Assembly: GCA_021904315.1 (NCBI GenBank)
Contig: CM038925.1
Coordinates: 2,606,501-2,670,500 of the forward strand
Direction: 5' to 3'
DNA: 64,000 nt
Source: Sphagnum magellanicum
Taxonomy: Eukaryota > Streptophyta > Sphagnopsida > Sphagnales > Sphagnaceae
The notes beneath the pieces are model-generated. The model ran no database searches. It was not told where the DNA came from and saw only the letters and a program-made list of their open reading frames with translations. The number at the start of each line of letters is the position of its first letter. Within the stretch, counting starts at the first letter, position 1. The position numbers and the translations under genes are program-made. Of the stretch, positions 37,441 to 49,496 are shown in pieces.

Positions 37441-40400
37441 ATCATAATTAGTGCACGTCTATCTTTAGTTGACTTGTGGCAGATGATGCCTTTTTAGTTT
37501 ATTTCTTTTATTTTATTAGTGTGTTACTGGTGTATTGATTGTTATGTTCTATAATGATGTGTTTTTGAACCTTTATTTGCTTTGTACTTCTTGTGAATGG
37601 ATTCCCATCCACATTTTTTTATATACATGGTTTTTCTTTTGCATCATAAATGTTAATTGAAAAAAAGTCAACCACATTATTTTGGCTTAGTCAAATGGTT
37701 TTGGCTATGCATTTGCGCTCAAGATACAGTAATAGATAAAGAGGCAAGCCAAAGGTTTAGCAAAGGATAATATTTGATGTTGATTTGTAAATAGACTATT
37801 AGATTGTTGGTTGGTTTAGGTGGGTTGCTATTATTGGTCACCCACTAGTTGTAGCACCAATTTTAGTCTAATGGGTGGGGTTGGAAATAAAAAACACAAC
37901 ATGATCATGTATTGGGGAAAACATGTTGCCATGTAATATACCCATAATGGTTAGGGTTAGAGGTGATGTCCCCCTCCCCATGCAAAAGGGGGCACAAAAG
38001 GGTTTAAAACCTTTGTGGTTAAGGGTTGTTGAAGGCAAGTCTAAATGTAGTTCAATTTCAATTAGTTTTTGCTTTTTTGTGCCATTGTAGTTGCCATGTT
38101 TTGGGCACTGGCCCCCAATGGTAGGCTATGGGGGTCTATAATGGCAAACATTGTTATTAGTTCAATTATACAAATTTGGTTGGTTTTTTTTTTGTTTGGC
38201 TTTCTTTTACATTGGATGACCTTAAAAAGTCTTAAATGAACATAGGAAAGAAAGAAACTTGTTATTACTACTAGTTCTAGGAGCCCCTTGTTTTATGATG
38301 ATAACATAAAAAACCTCCTCCCAAGGTTATGGGCTAAGAAAGCTTTGTGATTTGAATTGTTCTTGATTGAGTCCTAGCACCATTTGGCTTCAACTTACAT
38401 CAATTTGTCTTTTTACAATGAACCTATTTGATTGGCACATCATTAAAATAAGTTTTCAAACTTTGGAGAGTCCATGGTTTGAACCCATAAAAAAAAACTT
38501 GAATTACTTGTCCCTTTGGGCCATACATATAAACTTCCAAAGGACAACTTTGTCAAAGGATATGGGTTTAAGCATAGTGCTATGAAGAACATTCTCTTCA
38601 CATATTGGGAACACCAAATTGAAAACAATTTCATCCTCTCCTTTTGATGTATTGGTACTTTTCATAAGTTGTACTTTCGCAACCTTAAAATAACACCTAT
38701 TTCCAAGGGCAACCTACCCATTAAGATATTATAGACCTAAGTGAATGTGGTCCTTGCCTAAAGGTATGGCCCAATGAACTATTCAATACAAATTGTTGTC
38801 GATGCAAACTCCTCCACAAAAATTGGTACCAAAAATGTTTTAATGTTATTTTCACTTATATTTTCCACTCTTTCCACTCATTTTTAAATATAATAAGCTC
38901 TTCAATACAAACTAGTTCACCAAAATAAGCATCAAGAATCTTGTAATTGAAATGAACTTTTCAATGCACCAATTTTGCATCCTATAATCCATAAACCTTA
39001 AACCAAAATATGTGTAACAAAAAAATAAAACCAAAAAATGGCATAAAAATACGATTGTGCTATTACTATTGGAAACACATAAGGGTAGGTGTTAATGCAT
39101 GTTGATAAAAATGATTGAAGGTGGACCATCTTTACCATCAAAATATACAAAAAATATTTAATTTTTTGAATAAAATAAAAATGAGCATTGAATTAAAAAA
39201 TTGAAAATCAATTAAATATTCAACAATGAATTGTTGGATTAGCCCAAGTTAGGTTTTTGTTTTCAAATTCTTTAAGTAGTTGCATTGGTTAGGATTAATG
39301 TTGGGCGGTTCTCGTTTTTTTTCAAAAATCATTGGTTTTGGTTCTTTATGCCTCTTTATGAGAATTGGCTTGGTTTTTTATTTTAAAAAAAATTAGTGTT
39401 GGAAAGAATTGATTCAATTTTCAGTATTTTTAAATATATATTATAATTTGATTATCAAGGTACTTGGTTTTCATTCATTTGAAAATAGTTGGTTTTGAAA
39501 ATTGATTCTCACAAATCTAGTTGTTAATTTTTTTATAAAAAATCATAAAAAATAAGAAATTAAAAAATAATCCTACCTATTGGATTTTTTCATAAAGTGA
39601 CCTTGCTTGGACTATGCTTGGGGCCCTTTTTTCATCCCCTAACCTTCTTTCAAGCTTTAAGCTCATTGTTGTAATTTAATGATTTTATTAAATGTGGTAT
39701 AAAATGTTGAAACTTAAGATTTAATGCATGTGGTTTGAAAATATTTATAACTGCAATACAACCAACATTGTCAACGAACCAGAATGATTAGTTAAAGGTG
39801 ATCAAAAAAGGAAAGACATGATGAAATTTTTATGATTTTATGATTGTTTTTTCTTTACTTAAAAAAAACTCTACTATTTATTGGGTTGAAAATCGAACTT
39901 GGGGGATAATTTTTAGCCTAGTTCTCAGCAAATGTAAATACATGAAAATTCTTAATTTGAGAATTGGATTGAAGATCAAAATGAGAACTGGGTCCCTATG
40001 AGAATTGTCCACCACTGGTTAGGATCCCCATCATTAATTAACAATAAATGACAATTGTCTCCATAGACATTTATATATATTTTGGAATCTTGTTTAGTTT
40101 TGGTGACCTGTAGGAACACATTGTCTAAATCTAACAACTTTCACCATTTTTTTCTTTCAAGATATGGTAATTTTTTTTTCATTTTTTTTCAAAAAAACCA
40201 TTTGTTGGATTTGCCAAGTTTTTTTTTTGGCTACGTTGCAAAAATTTGCCAAAAAAAAGAAGATTGGGCCAAGAGCTATGGTATATGAAAACGAAATGAA
40301 TCCCACAACCCAAAATCAACAAGGGGTGTGTTAAAATGTGGCCTTGCCATTTACATTAAAAAGTATCTTAAGACAAAAAAAAATTATGGAAACTCAAATA

Positions 40401-41540
40401 TTTGACCATGAAAAAATATAGTCTTCAAAAAATCTTCTAAAAAAAACTAAAATCCTTCAAGATATTATAACTCTATAACTAATTTCAAGTTTCAACACAA
40501 GCTAAAATATCATCTTTCAAAAATCTTCATATAGAGATAGACTTATTATTACCTGGGGGCCAAAATCCCTTAAGCTTTTATATTCTATAATGAATCTAAA
40601 CACAATATCCTTGCCTACCAAGGCAAAGCCAACAAAATTTTGATACCAACATCAGATTCATATATATATATCCCTCCCAACATTGGTCTAAACTCCAAAC
40701 CAAGATTCATTTGTGTAGGGTTTAGGGTGAGCTTTATTAAGATAAAGGCCTTGTGAGGTAAAGTTGAACAAGGCGGTTATCAGAGTTCACAACACTTGTA
40801 ACCTTTCTTGTGGATTTGTGTGTGTGTGTGTGTGTGTGTCCCATGCTTTCTTTTCACAGTTCGTATTTTTTAGTGTTGACAAACTTGGTTCTTACAATAA
40901 TAAGATCTTTGGAAGCAAATTGAAAGATTGGACACGAGCTATGGAACATGCTCTACCTCATCGTGGCTTCCATGTGATCAAAGTACATGACTCATTACCA
41001 GATATTTTATGTAGTTCTTGAAGTTGAAAGAAAGAAACTATGGCGGGAGTTCTTTTGGGATCCTTTGTAATGGTGGGATCATAGAGTAGAAAAGGTAACT
41101 AAACATAAGTCCTATTAGAGTTTACATGTCAATGGAACCATGGCTTTTGTTCTTGTCAATCTTTGTTGGTCACTCTTGTCTACCATCTTCAAATGGTCTA
41201 AAATGTTGGCACATTTTTTGTTAGATCCTTTACACTAGCGGATCGTAATGGTAAGTTGGAAAATGTAAGTAAATGTAATATGTTATCATGACAAAATTCT
41301 CTCACTACTGGAAAAGGTCGATGCAACTTTCTTTGCTTTTATGAAACCATTTATGGTTGGGATGTGGAGAATACATGACTAATAAGTTTGATTTGGATCT
41401 TTGGTTGTAGACACATCAAAGATACCTAGATTTCAAGCATAATAAGACACACCTTGACCACTCTAGGTTGATAATTGGCAAAATTCACCATAGGTAGTAG
41501 GAAAGTTGGCTATAATGGCACCATGCACAATACATGTGAA
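37440..41540. other. AT-rich intergenic DNA
   Basis: No gene recognised. A (TG)n microsatellite lies at 40816-40839. An 85-codon frame at 40764-41021 has no recognisable motif. Confidence 0.55.
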
Positions 41541-43670
41541 CATATTTGCATGTAATCAAAAGCTTACCAAATATGTGAAGGATGGGCAACCATAGAAGGT
41601 AATGCAACTTTTCCAACAAATGCAACAAGAAGGAATGAATCGTGACAAATTCACTTTTGTTCAAGTGATTAACGCACGTGTTGAGTTAGGAACACTTAAA
41701 GATGGCAAGCATGGTCATGAACATATCATTCAAAATGGTTTTGAATCTGATACCTTTGTGGGGAATAACTTGGTTGACATGTATGTAAAATGTGAGAGCA
41801 TGGAGGATACTTGGAATGTGTTCAACAAGATGCCATTTTGAAATGTAATCACTTGGACTGCCATGATACTAGGACATGTGAAATGGGGGCAAGTGCAAAA
41901 GGCATTAAAACTATTTCAACAAATGCAACAAGAGAAAGTGCAAGCCAAATTCTATTACTTTTGTGGGGGTGTTGAATGCATGTGCCAACATATTTGCATT
42001 TCAAGAAGGCAAGCATGTTCATGCATAGATGATTCAAAATGGTTTGGAGTTTGATGTCTTTGTGGGTAGTAGCTTGGTGGACATGTATGTAAAGTGTGGG
42101 AGCATCCAGGATGCTTGGACAATGTTCAACAAGATGCCATCTCAAAATGTGGTCACTTGGAATGCCATGGTATTGGGCCATGCAAAATGTGGGCAATGGT
42201 AGAAGGCACTATAACTATTTCGACAAATGCAACAAGGTGTATGACCAAATTCTATTACTTTTGTGGGGCTGCTAAAAGCATGTGCCATTTGAAGATGACA
42301 AATGTTCATAAGCACATCATTCAAAGTGGTTTGGAGTTTCATGTTTTTATGGGGAATAACTTGGTGGACATGTATGCAAAATGTGGGAACATTGAAGATG
42401 TTGGGGGTGTGTTCAACAGGATGCCATCTCGAGATATGGTTACTTGGATTGCCATGATATTGGGACATGTGCAATGTGGCCAAGGGCAAAAAACACTGAA
42501 CCTATTTCAACAAATATAATAGTAGGCTATGCGACCAAGCTCTATTACTTTTGTGGGTGTGCTAAAAGCATGTGCCAACATGATTGCAATTGAAGAGGGT
42601 AGGTGTGTTCATCAGCAGATCATTTAGAGTGGTTTGGAGTTTGATATCTTTGTGAGGAGTAGCTTGGTGGACATGTATGCAAAATGTGAGAGCATGGAAG
42701 ATGCTTGGATAATATTCAACAAAATGCCATTTCAAAATGTGGTCACTTGGACTACCATGATATTGGGACATCTGAAATGCATCCAAGGGCAAAAGGCACT
42801 GGAACTATATTGACAAATGCAACATGAGGGTGTGCAAGTATGTTGCTTTTGTGGGGGTGTTGAATGCATGTGCTAACATGCTTGTGATTGAAGAGGGCAT
42901 GTGTGTTCATCAACAAATCATTCAAAATGGTTTGGAATACGATGTTTTTGTGGGGAGTAGTTTAATTGACATGTATGCAAAGTGTGGGAACATGGAGGAT
43001 GTTTAGAGAATGTTCAATAAGATGCGATCTCAAGATGTGGTAAATTGGACTGCCATACTTGGAGGATGTGCCATGCATGGATATGGTACAGAAGCTCTTA
43101 AACATTTTGAACAAATGTGTGAAGGTGTAGAGCTAGATGATATCATTTTTACTTATCTTTTGTTAACTTGTAGCCATGTAGGTCTGGTGGATGAAGGCAT
43201 GCAAGAGGCAAAGATTATGGTCATGGCAATGCCCTATAAACCACATGTGGCTCCATGGAGGGTGCTGTTGCTTAGTGCTTGCAAAATTCATGGTAATGTG
43301 GAGATGGTAGAATGTGTTGCCAAACAAATTCTTGAAATGGAGCTCGATAATGTTGCTAGTTATGTGCTGCTGTCACAGATCTATGCTATTGTTGGTAATA
43401 GGCATCTTTGTGAGATTGTTGAATGGCAGAGAAAGGAAAAAGGGTGTGAAGAAGTAGCTAGGTTGCACCTAGATTGAAGTGAATAATGAGGTGCATACAT
43501 TTGTGGTAGAGGATCAAGGCTGCCCCGAGATGATTGAAATTCATTTAAAATTGCAAAGATTGTCAAGGTTTATGCATGATGTGGGGGTATGTGCCTTGTA
43601 AAAAAATTATTTTGCATGATGTGGAAGAAGAAGAACAATTGTTTCATTTGGGTCACCATAGTGATGAAAT
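41540..43670 (+). pseudogene. PPR protein, PLS/DYW class, decayed
   Basis: Such proteins edit or process organelle RNA. Pieces of at least four PLS repeat sets are visible, each with LFQQMQQE, IIQNG/IIQSG, (N/S)NLVDMYAKC-like and VFNKMP blocks. Then come the E-domain-like KQILEMELDNVASYVLLSQI and RHLCEIVEWQRKEKG, then NEVHTFVVED and HDVEEEEQLFHLGHHS from the start of a DYW domain. The reading frame is broken repeatedly: in-frame stops after NKMPF (41839), before 42600 and at 43003, frame changes near 41950, 42240 and 42810, and a missing stretch of about 35 residues near 43195. The DYW zinc and HxE region is gone after about 43670. No start codon is seen. Nuclear PPR genes are usually intronless, as here. 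Confidence 0.85.
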
Positions 43671-45480
43671 TGGCTACATGAAAGAAACAGCACTACCACT
43701 TGTCTCCAAACAACTTGCTAGAGTTCTTCTGAGGGGGGAGGGGGAGATTCATAGCTACTCCAGTGCAAGCATCACACATCATGATTCTGCTCACCTCGGA
43801 TCTGAAAATCCACAGGGCTACACCTTTGTGGCACAATTAGACCTTACACAAAATCCAGCCTACGTTTCAATTCTTGGGTTTACACTGGTGACGACGCTGA
43901 AAGTACTCACAGCAATTTCACTGATGTTGCTATGCACGTTGCCTGTGGTACCCATGGGAGCAAGTGACTGCAATGACTCAAAAACTTCAGTCCATTTCAC
44001 CTTGCTTGCATTAAATATCAAGCTTGCAGACACTTGTTTGCAAATGGTGGTTGATGCCATTACATATGTCATTGCATTCTGGGCCCATTTTTCAGTCACA
44101 GTATGATTCACTTTTGAGCTCATGGGGTTCTCTGTCCTGTGTCACCACTTCAGTTTGCTTCAGACTTATAGGTCCAGTGGACATTTTGGTTTTTGAAACA
44201 CCCTGCCCATACAATCTGGTTTTTGAAACACCCTGCCCATGAATCTCAAGGGCAGTATGATAAAACTCAGCACAAAAGGTAATATAGATCCTAGAAAAAT
44301 TCTCTCAAGAGTTCATAAACAGCCAAGCTTGACCAAATAAAATTGCAGAAAGTATATAAACAGAAGGAATTTTTGAAACAGTAATCAAACTATGCAAAAT
44401 GCAATACTTATTAGTGAATGTCTAATCTATGAGAGTCAATCAAAATAATTATGCTTATGCATCGAAGCTAGATAATGAAATTTCTTTCATTCCAGAAAGA
44501 GAGAATGGAATCTGCCTCCTAAGTTAGTTGGGATCCAGATATAGGTCAGCTGGAGTTCAGTGCAACAGCTTGAAGCCAACATGATGCCAAAAATGGTGCG
44601 CTGGGGGATGGGGGACTACTGTATGAACTAGAGCTTTCAACACCTGAAAAGGGATCCACCTACCATAATGTGGAAACAAATTACAAATTAGTTTAGACTG
44701 GGTGTTTCTTCCTGGGTGGGAAAAGCGAATATACCTCAACAAAGGCACATCAGGTGTCCAAATGGAAGTTTCTAGGCAGCTCTGTAGATCTGTGTCAGGA
44801 ATGGTGTTTTGAACCACCATATCAAAATGACTTTGAAGGCACCTCATATTTATAAGGGTGTGGTGCCTTAGAGAGACTTCCTAAATCATCATAGACGACA
44901 TAATCGCTGGAACTGAAGAGAATTGACTGCGAGGAACTAAAGGCTCCCAAAAGCTTGAAGCTCCGTTGCCGCAAACAAACACACAACAGGAGGGAGAACA
45001 GACTTTTGTGTGCAGCTATGAGCGATCCTTAGTTTCTAGAAAGGAAGCTAAAAGAAAAGACTTCAATCTCCGCGGTCCAAACCATGGAAAGGCCGTTGCT
45101 TTGACACCCAGAAGCAAGCAACAGAAGGTCCATTAGACCAGCCACACATTCCACCACCTTCTCCATGCTCGGGAAAAAAACTAACTAACTAATTAACATG
45201 GCTCGGCTTTTTCGTCTCTCCACCTAAATCTTGTTCCAGAAATCCAATCTTGTTCCTGTGCGTGCAGAAAGCTGCAAAATAACACCGTGCAAAATTCGAT
45301 TACCATTCCATCAATCGGGGAACCCAAATCCCAATTTCCATCATAACAATCTATCACCAGCTGCAGCTCCAACAGTGTGATACAAATCTCCCACCATCTT
45401 GTTCTCCTCCTCAAAGAGATATGTGCATGCAGCGTGGACAGGGAAGGGCGGGGGAGCAGAGATGATGGGAGATGGGGAGG
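43670..45480. other. Intergenic DNA with an unassigned open frame
   Basis: The frame containing the last PPR piece stays open to 44106, but its product after about 43670 matches nothing I know. Two tandem 30-bp copies starting GGTTTTTGAAACACCCTGCC lie at 44188-44217 and 44218-44246. Confidence 0.5.
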
Positions 45481-45488
45481 GAGATATT

Positions 45489-45534
45489 GTCCCATAAGCT
45501 TTGGCGCGGCTTGCGGGAGGGAAGGATATAAAAA
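45489..45534 (+). promoter_or_regulatory. Plant snRNA promoter: USE-like element and TATA box
   Basis: GTCCCATAAGC at 45489-45499 resembles the plant upstream sequence element RTCCCACATCG. TATAAAAA at 45527-45534 starts 29 bp before the U1 start. The order and the wide USE-TATA spacing (27 bp between them) suit RNA polymerase II snRNA genes rather than the closer Pol III arrangement. The USE match is partial. Confidence 0.65.
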
Positions 45535-45555
45535 GGGCGAGAGAATCTGTAGTTA

Positions 45556-45716
45556 TCACTTACCTGGGCGGGGTCGATCGGTGGTCATGATGGCTGATGG
45601 CCTAGGGGCGTCTGCTCCATTGCACTACGGAGCAGGTGACTCTAGCATCTTCCTACTGGGGGCATGCACGTCGTAATTTGTGACAGCGGGTGGCTCGCGT
45701 TCGCGCGGCCCCCACC
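45556..45716 (+). ncRNA. U1: U1 spliceosomal snRNA
   Basis: U1 pairs with 5' splice sites. The region has every U1 hallmark in order: ACTTACCTG at 45558-45566 (the splice-site-pairing sequence); stem-loop I (GGTCGATCGG pairing with CTGATGGCC) with loop GGTCATGATGG, two changes from the U1-70K site; stem-loop II (CTGCTCC/GGAGCAG) with the exact U1A loop ATTGCAC; an Sm site AATTTGTG near 45675-45682; and a final stem around CGCGTTCGCGCGG. Length is about 161 nt, normal for plants. The two bases before ACTTACCTG are TC rather than the usual AT, so the 5' end may be shifted by a base. Intact stems and promoter elements suggest a working gene, though pseudogene copies are common in this family. 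Confidence 0.92.
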
Positions 45717-45719
45717 AAA

Positions 45720-46290
45720 TAAACTCCAATTTGGACCACTGAGGCTTGTTCGCGAAAATTGTAGCAAAATTAAGCATTGCAAGTGTTTTAGCCCATTCGT
45801 GCAAGTATATTCCCATTGTGTGCATTTGCCAAGATGAAGCAACCGCAAAATAACCATAAGTTGCTACCCACCTGAGACATGTGGAGGGCGATTTCTAGTT
45901 GCAGTTTCAAACAATTCATCTCTGATTTGGAAATTCTGGTTTTGTTTTTTCCTCCACAAGGCAGCATGGCATATTCCTTATTTGTTGTCTACTCAAAAGT
46001 CAGCAAACATCTGCAATTCATCATCACCAAGTCTATATATCTGCTTGGACTGATGGTCGGCGTCATCTATTAGTGATAACATTGGATGTTGTTGACACTT
46101 CTCATTTTAGGACATTATCAGGATGGACCCATCCATCCTTGGCTGAACCCATCCACATTTGCAAAGAATATTCCAACACAGGGTTTCACTGTGAATTGAC
46201 ATGTGAAGGTAGAAATGAGTGAGAGAGAAAATGGGGTTCGGAGTTAAGAAAAAGTCCTCTTTGCAGTGTCTCTTCTGATGTTTGTATAAA
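45720..46290. other. Intergenic DNA, nothing recognised
   Basis: No supported gene between the U1 gene and the FBPase remnant. Confidence 0.5.
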
Positions 46291-46292
46291 TA

Positions 46293-46757
46293 TGCCAAGT
46301 ATTGCTCAAGCTTCTCTACCTCTTCAGTACTGCCCGCATACAATGGAACTTGTTGATGCACCTGAAAACCCATCACCCATATAATGTCCACAAATTCCAG
46401 AATTCAATCAGGTGATCCAGAGAGCAATGTTCTTCTTTATTCTTTAAGAGCATATATTTTATTCAAGTTTTGAGATCACCAGAGCCTGCATGTATAGAAC
46501 AACCTGATTGACTTAGAATTAGCAGAAGACAGGGTAGAGGACGGTAAGAAATACAAACCTGCTCAGGTTGGATGTCAAGACCATCAGAACCCTTGCCACC
46601 TGCCTGTTCAGCCAAGTAGCTCATGAGGATGCATTCATAAAGCAATCTGAGCTTCCCTGTTTTACTCTTTTAAGTTTGCAGGGTATCCACAAATGCCTCC
46701 ATACAACATGGTTTGGTGGAAGTCTCCAACAAGGCTTCCAACGTACCAAACTAGCCG
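46293..46757 (-). pseudogene. FBP: Chloroplast-type fructose-1,6-bisphosphatase, 3' fragment
   Basis: The intact enzyme hydrolyses fructose-1,6-bisphosphate in the Calvin cycle. Two exon pieces survive. 46757-46559 encodes WYVGSLVGDFHQTMLYGGI, GYPAN, then [12 protein letters not shown] and [15 protein letters not shown] with LDIQPEQ. 46361-46293 encodes VHQQVPLYAGSTEEVEKLEQ and YLA. Donor GTTTGT and acceptor TTTTCAG bound a 197-bp intron, so this is not a retrocopy. Signs of death: a one-base frameshift in the GYPAN-SKTGK interval with a TAA in the old frame, loss of about four residues between GSDG and LDIQ, loss of the normal stop after YLA (reading continues to 46107), and no recognisable upstream exons. 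The LLYEC...GGKGSDG signature favours the plastid over the cytosolic isoform. Confidence 0.85.
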
Positions 46758-46769
46758 GTACTCTACATA

Positions 46770-49490
46770 ACTACTAGTAACTACATCCTTAACATTCATT
46801 ATCTCTCGCAACTCCAGCATACCATGCTATCAGAAGAAGCATTTGGATGCAAAAGCTTCAGTAGCACCCAACAACAGCTTTCCTTCTCCCAAATGTTGTG
46901 AAATGCTTTAAATTGTGCAAAGTCTGAGATTTATGCAATTCAAGAGGTGGAGACAAGCATCTCCAAATCTTCAATTCTGAATATTCACATTTCATTTCTG
47001 AAAATATTATGCACTAAGTCCTCCCCAATGTTGGTGAAAAGGTTCAACCTGAGTTTGGTTCTTGTTGGAAATGGGGGGCATTGGCAGCTGAGTTTAAGGG
47101 AGGCAATTTCTTCTGATGTATACACACATGATCATGAGATCATAACAATCTGGCTCCCAAAATTTTGACTAACACTTTAAAACATAGTATCTATGGCCAC
47201 CTTTTCAGTGATACCACATCTCTTGCCATCTGTGAGGTCTTTTCGACTGCAAACCAACAAGCTATCCAGCCTGAAGGCTCATCTAATCTTTCAACCACCA
47301 CATTCAATCATAGGATATAACATGTTTCCACAAATGTCTTAGTTAATTCTGCACTGATCATTTCCAATTCAGAGGTATGTGTTGATCCTACTATGTCAAA
47401 CATTTGTGATACGTGGTGTTTTTCTTTGGTTTTGACTGGAACACAAGTCTTCACCTCCAGAAAGGGGATATTCTTGGTTGGTTTTGCAGGAAATACCCGT
47501 ATTTGATGGCAGGATAAGATATTAGAGGAGAACCAGAATGATGACATGGTACTTCAATGTGAAACGTGGTACTTCACAACCCATTTCATTATTGCTTTCT
47601 GGTTCTCTATCATGACAAAGGTGCCAATTTGAAGCTACCAGAGATAAAGCTCCTTGGCTCATTCTCATTCCCTTGTGCACCAACTGTCACCCTGCTGAAT
47701 GATGCAACTCGATTTCAGACAGAACTCATATCCCAGGGCTGCAAATATCCTGAGCAGGGAGGGGGTATGGCTGATTTATGGCTCCAATGTTCATGATTCC
47801 ATGTATGGTTTGCTTGGATCCCTTGTACCAGTTATTCCAACCAAAGAACTCATTGAGACTACTCTAATGGCAAGAAAATCAAGGAGTGTGCATGCTCTGA
47901 TTCTCTCCCTGCACAAACACACCCAGAGATATTATTTGTGAGTGATTTCCAGGTAGGTGTGTATCCTGCAATAGAAAATGTCAAATGGAAACAAAGGTGG
48001 GCTTTTACCATTCACAGTGTAGAAGTGTAGTCTTGAATGGTTACAGCAGTTTGATCATTTACTCTGGTGAGAACAGCTTTTGGTGGTCACCATGTCATTG
48101 GTAGCCAGAGTGAGGCAGCTGCACTGTAGAAACTTGGTCATTTACTGGTGCCCAATCTTCCTCGGTCTTTTATTTAGAACCCACATGATGTGTAGCTAAG
48201 GACATATGCTTGTGCTGAGGGGGTGCATCTCATGTGAACATGGACTATTTTCTCTTTATGCTGGAGTCAGACTTGCTGGGTCTTTTGAAGCCAGAGCAAG
48301 ATGAAGAGGAAGAGTTTGTTCAGAGTGCAGAGATCAGTGATTACGATTTACAGATTGCCCTTGATTGTGAGGACTTAAAGGTAGAGATTGCAAAATGTAT
48401 TAACCTGATGTTCCAATGCTTGCCATGAAAGGAGGTGGGAGTCCATGGGGGTTCTGGTGGCAACTTGCTATCTTCCATTGAAGGCTATCGAAATAAATTT
48501 GCCCATAGATCCAACTTTATAAAGTCTTCCCAGATCTTCTCATGTTTTGCACACCAGTTAGGGTATGGGTTGTGACCTGCTGCTTATGAGTGGAATCTGG
48601 ATCTCTCAACCTTCTCAATAGGCTTTAAGTTGGGTTGATGGGTCAATTAGTCTTGTTTAGGGGTGGATCCTCTTCAGGCAGAGGACTGACCTATATTGGG
48701 ATCTCTCATTGAAGGAATATGCTGTGGAGCTTGTTATCTCAACCAAGTTGGATAACAGATGTGCCTGTTCCTTACTTTGCAAGAGCTAATTTTTCACAGA
48801 GCCCATTGCAGCCTTCTTCCACAACCTATTCTCTTACACTCTCATCTATTCCCGCTGATTATGTGGACAGAGGGAGTCCAGTGGGTTAAGAAGTGGGCAA
48901 GGAATGAATGCAAGCTGATTTAGCTGTCGAGGGCTCATGCAGCCTAATGGTGTATGAAATGGTATAAGCTACACAGCAGATAACCAGTGCACTGCTGAGA
49001 GTAGTCTTCAAATGTTTTTGAAATATGAAAGTGAAACCAGGTGTTGTAATAGAGATCCAGAGAGTCCGACTGGGCTCTGAATTTGCGCTGGGTGCTTAGC
49101 TACATGTTTGAATAACTGGTGGTAACATCTTAAAATCCATCATCACATTTACTTCTGTGTTTAAAATCCCAAGGAATTTACATGTTTACACCAATTAGTT
49201 CAGTAATACTGATAGGTTGATAAAGAAACCCATAGAAATTGTTTGGGTTGCAGATCATAGTGTAGCAAAAGGAATGTATTTATTGTTGAATTATGACTTT
49301 AATGGTAGCCTAAACCTTTGCTCAAATATATCTTCTAGTCTACGGCTCTTGAATTTGGAAGTATGAGCCAAACCTAGAAAACATGAAAGTCACTTGGATA
49401 AGAACTATCCATATAGGATTTGATAAACCTCTAATGGATACCTTTCAACTAGGTTGGAGATAACTTCTATTAGGTATAGTTAAGAAGTTA
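46770..49490. other. Intergenic DNA, no gene recognised
   Basis: Several 60-80 codon frames (for example 47566-47941 and 48234-48428, the latter acidic) show no known motif. Upstream FBPase exons were looked for on the minus strand and not seen. Confidence 0.5.
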
Positions 49491-49496
49491 GATTGA

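Noticed and set aside
43576-44106. 176-codon open frame as a separate gene
   Set aside because: Its beginning is the tail of the PPR pseudogene (HDVEEEEQLFHLGHHS). The rest matches nothing and the opposite strand is equally open.
45193-45676. Several GC-rich open frames on both strands
   Set aside because: They overlap the U1 snRNA gene and its promoter and have no protein homology.
48234-48428. Acidic 64-codon frame
   Set aside because: Short, without homology or splice context that would support a gene.
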